From: Anagrus nilaparvatae
Taxonomy: Eukaryota; Arthropoda; Insecta; Hymenoptera; Mymaridae
NCBI GenBank assembly: GCA_022575985.1
Contig: JAKSXM010000247.1
Coordinates: forward strand, 5,231,501 to 5,295,500
Length of the DNA: 64,000 nucleotides
Direction of reading: 5' to 3'
Positions 44,283-54,883 of this stretch are shown here, piece by piece (position 1 is the stretch's first letter; every line of letters begins with the position of its first letter). A model generated the notes under the pieces. The model worked only from the letters and a program-made list of their open reading frames with translations, was not told the DNA's origin and ran no database searches. The translations under genes were made by a program, and so were the position numbers.

Positions 44283-46062
44283 GGTTCCTCAAAGAGGAAC
44301 CATTGTGATAGGTCTTGATTTTTTGGCATATAAGCACGTTTTGAGACCCCAGGAAGCTAAAAAACCGGTTTTTAAAAAAAGTATGTATGTGTGTTTATGT
44401 GTGTGTGTGTATGTGTGTGTGTATGTATGTAATTGGTGATATTTCACAAACATTATGGAGTTAAGACCTAATTTTTTTTTCAAAAATTTTTTCACCATAA
44501 AAGCTCGAGGTACTTTTTTTTTTTTTTAATTTGGATGTAATACCTCATTTATTTCCACGAAAGTACTTATATTTGAAAGTATGGTTTTTACTTTATATCA
44601 CGAATCTGATACTTAATTTTTTGAAAATTTTTTTCCCAAAATTTTTTTCACGAAAAAATACAAAAAAAAACTAATTTTTTTTTCTTTTTGGACGTAGTAC
44701 CTAATTTATTTCTATGAAAGTACTAGTTTTAGAAAGTTTGTTTATAGTCATTTTTTGGACTTGATACCGAATTTTTTTAAAATTTTTTTCTCAAAATTAA
44801 AAAAAACAAAAAAAATAAAAAACCTGCAATATTTTTTTTTTTTGGGTGTAATACCTAATTTAAATCCATGAAAGTACTAATATCTGAAAATATTGCGACC
44901 GGTGATATTTTACAACTGTTATGAAATTAAGACCTAATTTTTTTTTCCAAAAATTTTTTTATTAAAAAAATCTCAAAATACTTTTTTTTTTTAATTTGGA
45001 TGTAATACCTCATTCATTTCCATGAAATTACTTATATTTGAAATTATGATTTTTACTTGATATCTTGAATCTGATTAATTTTTTGAAAATTTTTTTCTCC
45101 AAAATCTTCGTCACAAAAAAATACATAAAACACCAAATAAATTTTTCGTTTTGGAGATATCTAATTTATTTTAATGAGAGTACAAGTTTTAGAAATTTAG
45201 TTTATAGTAATTTTTTGTATCCGATCACAATTTTTTTTTTTATTTTGATATAAATTATAACACAGAAGAAAGAATGATGGAAATCTTGCCTCTTTTTGAC
45301 TTCCTTGGATTATTTTGCTCGTTGCTATGTTTATTTATGTATGCAGCTTAATGAAATTATATACAATAATAAACAGCCTAAAAATATTAAATGGTTATGT
45401 TTGCATTTTAAAATTAAGATTTAAAAGTTATATTGGCATTTTTTAAAGAATCAAACAATTTATAGAATTAAATAATTTATTATTTTGTGATTAAAAGAAA
45501 TAATATAAATAATGTTAAAATCTTGAAGCAATTAATGTGGTTATTTTTTTTATTACAAAATATTATTATTATTATTATTATCATTGTTGCGGAAGATTGG
45601 TCAAATGCAAGAAGTACACTGAGAAAATAAATTATAAGAAATTATTATAAATTCTGGTAAAAACTCCTATCTTTTTATAATAATTGAGCGAATATTTGTA
45701 ATTCACGCATCGTTACCAACCATTTCTTTGACAAAACAAGAAAATCATGTTACCCAATATTTTAATTATTAAGGGATAATTATATATTCTAATAAAATAA
45801 AATTTTATAAAAAAAAATGAAATTAGCTATTTTTATATTTGTCTCTTTTTAATGATGCAAAAATGATTTAAAATCCATTGACAATCCATGGACGCTATAA
45901 TTTTCACTTTAATAACAAAATGATCTTAATAATCTACTTTACCAGCTACTAAAAACGAAAAATGTATGTATAATTGCATGGTTGTAATCAATAATATTTG
46001 TTGTAAATTAAGATTACAGCCCATTGTTTGAGGAACCTCAGTGCCAGCTAGTTGGCAGGGTA
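44283..46062. mobile_element. Insert of dispersed repeat family B
   Basis: Satellite C breaks at a T run at 44282 and resumes with TTTGATTAGTTTCC at 46063. The uninterrupted counterpart is near 41160-41185. The insert starts GGTTCCTCAAAGAGGAACC, a hairpin, and near its right end has the inverse GAGGAACCTC followed by a second hairpin TGCCAGCTAGTTGGCA. It contains a GT/GTAT microsatellite (44383-44432) and several diverged copies of TTTGGATGTAATACCT-type sequence. No ORF. The class is unclear; target duplication is hidden in T runs. Confidence 0.75.
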
Positions 46063-46124
46063 TTTGATTAGTTTCCTGTTTTATATAAAAGATGTAATTG
46101 CAAATATTTTTATGTAATGATTTC

Positions 46125-46822
46125 GGATCTTCTTCGTTTCCCCCCCCCCCCCACCAAATCGCTAAAATTTTTGCTGGAAATTGCTTAAAAACACTTAAAA
46201 TGAAGTTAACAATAAGTTTTGGGTGGGAAAAATGCAAAAAAAAAAAAAAATTAGTTAAAAAAATTTTTAATAATTTTGAAAATTTGTTAAAAATTTTAAG
46301 GATTTTGCTTATTCTAGGGGTAGGTGCGAGTACAGCATTGGGGGAAGGTTTAAATTACTTTTTTTATAATTGGGGGCATCGCCCCCATACCCCCACGGGG
46401 GGCTCCGCCCCCTAGAGCCCCAGAATTTTACTTATTCTAGGGGTAGGTGCGAGTACAGCATTGGGGGTAGGTTTAATTTGCTTTTTTCTTTATTGGAGCT
46501 TCGCCCCCATACCCCCACGGGGGTCCTCGCCCCCTCGACCCCCAAAATTTTACTTACTCTAGGGGTAGGTGCGAGTACAGCATGGGGGGTAGGTTTAACA
46601 AAAGTTAGGTAGAACAAAAAAAGAGTGCGGGACACATAGAAACATGATTGATTCGTACTTGTGTGAATTTCTTTGGCGACAAAAGTATAAAAATTCAAAT
46701 CTATTTTTGCAAATATTGGAGGATATACAATCATTTTATCCATTGAATAAAAAATAATTGTATTATTATGTTGAAGGTTATTTTAGTATTCAAAAAAAAA
46801 AAAAAAAAAACGAAGAAGCACC
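46125..46822. mobile_element. 0.7-kb element with 8-bp TSD and GC-rich tandem repeats
   Basis: The duplication ATGATTTC flanks it (46117-46124 and 46823-46830). The uninterrupted satellite copy near 41224-41240 has it once. Terminal inverted repeats run GGATCTTCTTCGTTT and GGTGCTTCTTCGTTT. Inside are three copies of a ~121-bp unit (starts near 46310, 46432, 46553) containing TCTAGGGGTAGGTGCGAGTA and GC-rich hairpins such as GGGGGCATCGCCCCC. No transposase. The 8-bp TSD with GG...CC ends could be Merlin-, P- or hAT-like. Confidence 0.88.
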
Positions 46823-46830
46823 ATGATTTC

Positions 46831-48180
46831 ATTGAAATATTTTTATTAACTTTAGCAGAAACTATACGCCATTATAAATTTTTTTCTAATAGTCTCCTGT
46901 TTTATATAAAAATTGCAACTTCAAATATTTTTGTACAATGATTGCATTGAAATATTTTTATTGACTAAAGCAGAAACTATACGCAAATTTAAATTTTTTT
47001 CGATTAGTTTCCTGTTTTCTATAAAAGTTGTAATTTCAAATATTTTTATGTAATGATTTCATTAAAATTTTTTTATTCACTTTAGCAGAAACTATACGCC
47101 ATTCTAAATTTTTTTTTAATAGTTATTCATTTTTATGCAAAGATTGGATTGAAATATTTTTGTAATTTCAAATATTTTTTGCAATGATAGTATTTAAATT
47201 TTTTTTTTAATTTTAGTTGAAACTGTACATCATTTAAAATTTTTTTCTAATAGTTTACTGTTTTATTTAAAAGTTGGATTTCAAATATTTGTATGCAATG
47301 ATTGCATTGAAATATTTTTGTAGTTTCAACATTTTTTATGCAATGATAGCATTGAAATTTTTTTATTAACTTTAGCAGAAATTATACGCCACTCTGAATT
47401 TTTTTCTAATATTCTCCTGTTTTATACAAAAGTTGTAATTTTAAATATTTTTATGCAATGAGAGCATTGAAATTTTTTTATTGACTTTAGCAGAAACTAT
47501 ATTTCATTTAAAATTTTTTTATAATAGTGTCTTGTTTTATATGAAAATTGTATTTTAAAATTTTTTTATACAATGATAATATTTAAATTTTTTTATTGAC
47601 TTTAGCAGAAACTATACGCAATTATAAATTTTTTTTTAATAGTCTCCTGTTTTATAGAAAAGTTGGAATTTCAAATATTTGTATGCAATAATTGCATTGA
47701 GAGAATTGGTATGCAATGATTGCATTAAAATATTTTTTTAATTTCAAAAATTATTATGCAATGATTGCATTAAAATTTTTTTTGTATTTGTCTTGTTTTA
47801 TAAGAAAATTGTATTTCTTTATTTACTTTAGCAGAAACTATATGCTATTATAAATTTATATAAATTATAAATAAATTTTTGTCTAACAGTCTCCTGTTTT
47901 ATAGAAAAGTTGGAATTTCAAATATTTGTATGGAAAAATTGCACTGAGAAAATTTTTATGCAATGATTGCATTAAAATATTCTTTTTATTTCAAAAATTT
48001 TTATGCAATGATTGCATTAAATTTTTTTTTGTATTTGTCTTGATTTATAAGAAAATTGTATTTCTTTATTGACTTTACCAGAAACTATATGCCATTATAA
48101 ATTTTTTCATAACAGTCTCCTGTTTTATAGAAAAGTTGAAATTTCAAATATTTGTATGCAATAATTGCATTGAGAAAATT
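46831..48180. repeat. Satellite C, resumed
   Basis: It continues the unit order of 41240 onward. Segments here are close relatives of 41240-41830 and 43565-44280, showing that a multi-unit block was duplicated before the inserts landed. Confidence 0.85.
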
Positions 48181-50375
48181 TTTATGCAATGATTGCATTA
48201 AAATATTTTGTTTATTTCAAAAATTTTTATGCATTGATTGCATTAAAATATTTGTTTAATTTCAAAAATTTTTATGCAATGATTGCATTAAAATATTTTT
48301 GTAATTTCAAAAATTTTTATGCAATGATTGCATTGAAATATTTTTTTAATTTAATAAATTTTTATGCAATGATTGCATTAAAATAATTTTTTAATTTCAA
48401 AAATTTTTATGCAATGATTGCATTAAAATAGTTGTTTAATTTCAAAAATTTTTATGCAATGATTGCATTAAAATATTTTTCTAATTTCAAAAATTTTTAT
48501 GCAATGATTGCATTTAAATATTTTTTTAATTTCAAAATTTTTTATGCAATGATTGCATTGAAATATTTTTTTTATTTCAAAAATTTTTATGCAATGATTG
48601 CATTGAAATATTTTTTTAATTTCAAAAATTTTTATGCAATGATTGCATTAAAATTTTTTTTGTATTAGTCTTGTTTTATAAGAAAATTGTAATTTTTTAT
48701 TGACTTTACCAGAAACTATACGCCATTATAAATTTTTTTCTAACAGTCTGCTGTTTTATAGAAAAGTTGGAATTTCAAATATTTGTATGCAATAATTGCA
48801 TTGAGAAAATTTTTATGCAATGATTGCATTAAAATATTTTTTTATTTTCAAAAATTTTTATGCAATGTTTGCATTAAAATAGTTGTTTAATTTCAAAAAT
48901 TTTTATGCAATGTTTGCATTAAAATAGTTGTTTAATTTCAAAAATTTTTATGCAATGATTGCATTAAAATATTTTTTTAATTTCAAAAATTTTTATGCAT
49001 TGATTGCATTAAAATAATTGTTTAATTTCAAAAATTTTTATGCAATGATTGCATTGAAATATTTTTTTAATTTAAAAAATTTTTACGCAATAATTGCATT
49101 AAAATATTTTTTTGATTTCAAAAATTTTTATGCAATGATTGCATTGAAATATTTTTTTAATTTGAAAAATTTTTATGCATTGATTGCATTAAAATAATTG
49201 TTTAATTTCAAAAATTTTTATGCAATGATTGCATTGAAATATTTTTTTAATTTAAAAAATTTTTACGCAATAATTGCATTAAAATATTTTTTTGATTTCA
49301 AAAATTTTTATGCAATGATTGCATTAAAATATTTTTTTATTTTCAAAAATTTTTATGCAATGTTTGCATTAAAATAGTTGTTTAATTTCAAAAATTTTTA
49401 TGCAATGATTGCATTAAAATATTTTTTTAATTTCAAAAATTTTTATGCATTGATTGCATTAAAATAATTGTTTAATTTCAAAAATTTTTATGCAATGATT
49501 GCATTGAAATATTTTTTTAATTTAAAAAATTTTTACGCAATAATTGCATTAAAATATTTTTTTGATTTCAAAAATTTTTATGCAATGATTGCATTGAAAT
49601 ATTTTTTTAATTTGAAAAATTTTTATGCATTGATTGCATTAAAATAATTGTTTAATTTCAAAAATTTTTATGCAATGATTGCATTGAAATATTTTTTTAA
49701 TTTAAAAAATTTTTACGCAATAATTGCATTAAAATATTTTTTTGATTTCAAAAATTTTTATGCAATGATTGCATTGAAATATTTTTTTAATTTGAAAAAT
49801 TTTTATGCAATGATTGCATTAAAATAGTTGTTTAATTTCATAAATTTTTATGCAATGATTGCATTAAAATATTTTTTTAATTTCAAAAATTTTTATGCAT
49901 TGATTGCATTAAAATAATTGTTTAATTTCAAAAATTTTTATGCAATGATTGCATTGAAATATTTTTTTAATTTAAAAAATTTTTACGCAATAATTGCATT
50001 AAAATATTTTTTTGATTTCAAAAATTTTTATGCAATGATTGTATTGAAATATTTTTTTAATTTGAAAAATTTTTATGCAATGATTGCATTAAAATATTTT
50101 TTTAATTTCAAAATTTTTTATGCAATGATTGCATTGAAATATTTTTTTTATTTCAAAAATTTTTATGCAGTGATTGCATTAAAATATTTTTGTAATTTCA
50201 AAATTTTTTATGCAATGATTGCATTTAAATATTTTTTTAATTTAAAAAATTTTTATGCAATAATTGCATTAAAATATTTTTTTAATTTTAAAAATTTTTA
50301 TGCAATGATTGCATTGAAATATTTTTTTAATTTCAAAAATTTTTATGCAATGATTGCATTAAAATTTTTTTTTTT
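48181..50375. repeat. 45-bp satellite array with higher-order structure
   Basis: About 45 monomers of 45 bp (ATGCAATGATTGCATT core, then AAAATATTTTTTTAATTTC and AAAAATTTTT). Because 45 is a multiple of three, long frames of a 15-residue repeat (NFKNFYAMIALKYFF) appear; these are not genes. A marker variant TTTACGCAATAATTGC recurs at 49084, 49264, 49534, 49714 and 49984, spaced 180 and 270 bp, so blocks of four and six monomers were copied together. The monomer is derived from part of the satellite C unit. Confidence 0.93.
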
Positions 50376-50456
50376 ATTTGTCTTGTTTTATAAGAAAAGT
50401 TTATTTTTTTACTCTCTTTACCAGAAACTATACGCCATTATGAATTTTTTTCTAAC

Positions 50457-51550
50457 TGTAATGAAAGTTTATCTTTCACTATTAACTATTTCAAATTACC
50501 GCGGCCTAAAACAAAAGATAAATATAGATAAAAGAAACGCGACGGCCGAACCAACAGGCGGAACGGCTGGACCGCAGAAATAAGAAAAAAGACGCCAAAA
50601 AAATTCTCATTGTCGCGCCGGGCCTTTGCGAAGACAGGTCGTATGTCAAAGTCTTGACACAGAAAATTGATATTTTATTAAAAACTGATACTAAATTTAA
50701 ATGATTCAAAGTGATATTAAATTTAAAAGGCTTAAAGTTATTAATTATTAAGTTATTGTCAAAGTTACTATAAAAGGCCAAAGTTTATTTATAAATCAAA
50801 TTAGCTTTATTTTGTTGAAGCCATTGTGTATCATAGGTAAAAATCATACCGAAAATTAAAGTATAAGTGATTAATTTAATTGAAGTGAAGTGAATACAAG
50901 ATTACACAGGCTCACTATAATTATTATTTAGAGGTACCTCATCAATTATTGATATAAACTAAGTGAACATTATTATTCTTTTTCGTTTTTTTAATTATTA
51001 TTATTATTCTTATTTCGTTTCTATATACTTATAAAAGTTAGTAAATTTCTATAATATAAGTTGATCGCGATTATGCGTGTATGAGAGAGATAGCGTGTAT
51101 TATATGTCTATGTATATGCATGTGCCGGCAATATCCTCGTGGTACATTCCTTTTGTTTTTATATGTTAATTTTATTATATAATAATACTCGAGTATATTG
51201 CTAACACATGCATACATATAGATCAAGTGATTACAAGATGGCCGCGTCCATCATTGGAATATAACTAATATTCCTTAAACTTATTATTTTATTATTTTTT
51301 GTATTATAATGGCCAAATAAACTTAAGTCATTTGTATTATATTATAACTTTTATTTTCTCTCGTCATTTATTATTTTCATTAAATAACTTTTATACTTAA
51401 ACTTATATCTTTTATTGACTTAGCTACCCTCCCCCCTTATCCAGTATTATTATTATAAACTTATTTCAGCGACATCAAGATAGCCAGGTAAGGGGCCAGT
51501 TCGTTATTATTTAATTAAATAATTAATAAATTTATATATTAGACCGTTCA
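50457..51550 (+). repeat. Probable 5' LTR of a second gypsy-like element
   Basis: The satellite stops at CTAAC and new sequence starts TGTAATG. A TG...CA unit would end AGACCGTTCA at 51550, followed by an 8-nt spacer and TGGCATCCCTG. The matching 3' LTR would lie beyond the window, so the call rests on ends, primer site and spacer only. Confidence 0.5.
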
Positions 51551-51558
51551 TCATAAAC

Positions 51559-51569
51559 TGGCATCCCTG
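51559..51569 (+). promoter_or_regulatory. Putative primer binding site of the second gypsy-like element
   Basis: TGGCATCCCTG, 8 nt after the putative LTR end; the first nine bases match the site at 4596. Confidence 0.5.
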
Positions 51570-52088
51570 TTTTTTTAAATAGTAGCAATAAATAGTTAAA
51601 TTTATTTTTTTCAAATACTTTAATTTTTTTTTTCTAAACTTAAATATAAATATTTTAAAAAATTACAAACTTTAAAAATTTTTTTTTGATAACCAAACAG
51701 AAAATAGAAAATAAACCAAAATAAATTTTCCACATTTTTTTTATTTTGGAAAACTTTTAAATAAATGTGGTGGCATCCAAATTAAAAATTCATTTACCTA
51801 CAGCTAAGTCAATTAAGTTAGAATATTTTGTACAGTAAATAAAATTTATAGGTTAGGTTAATTATTAAATTAAATAGTATTGAAATCATTTAAAGGAGAC
51901 AAAAAGCAGAAAATTTCCACAGAAAAGACAAAATTTGAATTTTTTTTTACAATTTAAAATAAAATTACAAGTATTTCACAACGGTGAACACCTTCAAACA
52001 TAAGATTAAATCTATATAATTTAAAAACAAAATTAGGAAAATTCAATTTTCACTTAATAATTCAAATTTTGCCTATTCGTTACGAGTA
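51570..52088. other. AT-rich probable leader of the second gypsy-like element
   Basis: No gene visible. It ends at the R1-clade LINE target site AGTACCGGAGA (52089-52099). Confidence 0.45.
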
Positions 52089-52099
52089 AGTACCGGAGA

Positions 52100-52779
52100 G
52101 CAGCCAATAACTTCAGGACGTAAGACCTGAAGCGGTAATTATCAGATAAACCCTTGTAGCTGCAGGTGTTGGGCGCGAACATGACTGATCCTAGGATCCC
52201 TGATTTAAGTGAGCCCTGCGGCGTTCGCTCCATGAATAGTCAAGAAGATCTTTTTTTGTTCAGAGCTTCCCTGACTAACCTAAAACCTAATTAAATTGCA
52301 CAAGTGTGTAAGTCCCAGGAGCAGATGTCTGGGTGGATATCGCATTCTTTCTTGCAGTGCAAATCGAATGATCGAACGGCTCGTGCTGTTTTTCACCTGG
52401 TGATCATTTGATCATCTGTGGAAGTAATCTTACTTTTGTAAGAATCATTGGGATCTTGACCAATCGCTAGGAATGGCCTATGAGGATCCTGTTAATACGA
52501 CGGGTAAAATATCGTATTATGTCAGCAGACATCAAATCTGTAGGACTCGCAACAGTCACCCCCCTGTGCCTTGTACCCAGGGTGAGGATTGCTGCGGGTC
52601 TGAATCCCCGGTCCTATTATCTCACCACTTTTTCCCATTTCATTACAGGTACACTAATTAGAATAGTTCTTTACAGGCTTTTTCTTTTTTCCAGGTTATC
52701 ACATCGCACAGAGGGTACCCTTACCCGCATTCATTTAAGGGCGCTTAGTCCAGTGACACAGGCTATTTAAATAACAAAT
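52100..52779 (+). promoter_or_regulatory. 5' UTR of the R1-clade LINE
   Basis: Begins GCAGCCAATAACTTCAGG; an internal promoter is expected in such elements but I see no specific motif that proves it. Confidence 0.6.
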
Positions 52780-54883
52780 ATGCAAAATAATAAAACTGAT
52801 ATACCTCAGGCTGATAAGTCACTTGTTCAAGAAGTGTCAAATTCAGCTGTCAGTTCAGATCGGTTGAAAGCCCCGGTAGCTGGCACCGGCCCCATGGATT
52901 CTGAGGGGGGCCAACAATTTTGCATGGAGGTGGATTTAACATCATCTTCCACCCAGGGGGACCAGGTAAGGAACTTCAAGCCACAGTTTTGCTTGAACGT
53001 ATTCAGCACCCACTACCTGCAGAAGGTGCAGGGAATACTGAAAAACCAAGCTATGCGGACAGCCTTAAATATCTGCAGAACTTAGCATATGGCACTGGTA
53101 ATCTTAACACAGACCAGGCCTTTGATCAAGCAGTGGTCGCAAAGCCCAATGCCTTCCTTCACCACATTTCTGTTCTGAAGGATGTTGGACAGGCTTTGGA
53201 AAAACACTATAAGGAAATGATGGAAGCTCATCGCAGCATGTCACATCACTGTACATCAGTACAGAAAAATTGTGGCATGCTAATTAAAAATGGAGTAAAT
53301 CTCTTCGGCAATGTACTCATTAAACTTGAGCTAATAACGAAGAGACTGCATGCAGAAACGCAAGACATTGAGTCTGCTATTAAAAAAGCAGAAAATAAAC
53401 AGCAGGCAAAGAGAATCCGATTGTCTTCCTCTGAGGAGAACTCCCCAGAGTCAAGACAAGATAAGAAAAAGATCCACAAGAAGAACCTCAGCAACTCTGG
53501 GGTGGAGCAGCAGAACGCGGAGCTCCAGGAAGAAGAGGAAAGAAGGAAAATGCTGCTTCAAGAAAACCAGAGGAAGGAGCAAGAACAGAAGAATAAGGAG
53601 AAAGTGCGACTGGAACAGGAGGAAAAAGAGCGGCGTAAAAAAGATAAACTGAACCAGGAGCAAAAAAAGAAGGCAAGTCTGCTAGAATTATACCAAAAGC
53701 AGAAGCTGAAACAGAAAAAAGGGAAGCAGCCACCAAAAGAGAATGAACTTGCGGGGGGAGATCGCCAAAATAAGGGAGATGACTCAAAGGTTGCTCCTAA
53801 CAACACCAAGGAGAACGGCCCACAGGGTAACCCTGAGACCTCCCCCAACAAGGATGGAGATAAGGACGCCCGTAGGCATAAGTCCAAAAAAGAAAGAAAG
53901 CTGCTGAAGAAACAAAAGCAGCTGCAGCTCCAACCAAGAAAGGGTACTGATCAGCATAGAGAGATATGCGAAGTAGCTGACGGACAAGAGCAGCAAAATC
54001 AAGTATCTAAGAAGCCACTGGTCAAGGAGGAAAATTGGCTGGTAAAGGGTAAGAAAAAGAAAAAGCCCAGGGCCAAAAAGCCCCAGCCAACAAAGAAACC
54101 TGCAGAAAAAGGTAAAGTACCTTCCAAGGTGGGAAGGCGCAGGTATAGGAAAAGGAAAGAAGCCTTCCAGATTACCCCAGCGGCGGGCAAATCCTACGAG
54201 GAAACGCTTCTCGATTTAAAGAGAAACGTTCACCTCGAAGAATCTGGCGCGAAGGTCCACCGCATCAGGAAAACTCAAAACGGCAGCGTCCTTATTGAGT
54301 TGGAGGCCATCGAGGACCGACAAAAACTGGAAGAAGCGGTGAAGTTGGTCACGGGCCCTGAGTCGAATGTTCGTGACTTAATCCCGACACTAAAACTCGA
54401 AATCCGAGATTTGGATGGGACACGAAAGAACAGGAGATTCAGGCAGCTGTTGCCAAGACCATAGGTGTCGAAAATGGAGACCTATTCCAGGTGTCCATTT
54501 TCAAAACCAAAGGCACAACAAGCCAGATGGCCGTGGTGGACATTCTTGAGGCCGACGCTCTACGCCTGGCCAAAAAGGGCAAGATCCAGATCGGCTGGGC
54601 ATCGAGTAGAGTGCGCCTCCATGCAGACGTGAGGCGCTGCTACAAATGTCTGGGCTATGGACATAGCCAATATGTCTGCAAAGGCCCAGACAGAAGTAAG
54701 GCGTGCTTAAAGTGTGGCGAAGATGGCCATAAGAGGACAGAGTGCAGCAAGGATAAGCCTAAGTGCTTCCTCTGCAAGACCAGAAAGGATAAGTGCTCCA
54801 CGGAGCACTATCCTGGAGACGGAAACTGCCCCAGTTACCGGGAGGCTCTAGCTGTGGCAAGAAGCAGGTGTCATCGGAAATGA
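52780..54883 (+). pseudogene. LINE ORF1 (Gag-like RNA-binding protein), two frameshifts
   Basis: ORF1 proteins of R1-clade LINEs bind element RNA. ATG 52780 opens one frame; similarity moves to a second frame near 52965, which is open to 54464. That frame has a long Lys/Glu/Gln-rich helical section (about 53500-54100), then a conserved-looking SYEETLLDLKRNV and RIRKTQNGSVLIEL domain. Near 54430 it shifts again to the frame that ends at TGA 54881-54883, carrying the zinc knuckles CYKCLGYGHSQYVC and CLKCGEDGHKRTEC plus a third, incomplete CFLC unit. Two indels thus break an otherwise recognisable ORF of about 700 codons. Several antisense frames over the Lys/Glu-rich part are shadows. Confidence 0.88.

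Noticed and set aside
46370..46743. Frames with YPHGGLRPLEP-like repeats on both strands
   Set aside because: They read through GC-rich tandem hairpins of a MITE; not protein-like.
39887..50375. CRISPR-like appearance of regularly repeated short sequence
   Set aside because: Units are tandem without unique spacers, and everything else is eukaryotic transposon sequence.
48189..50583. Long frames encoding a 15-residue repeat (NFKNFYAMIALKYFF)
   Set aside because: They come from a 45-bp satellite whose length is divisible by three; no start context, no non-repetitive domain.
53246..54190. Several minus-strand frames over LINE ORF1
   Set aside because: Antisense shadows of Lys/Glu-rich codons, giving Phe/Leu/Ser-rich artefacts.
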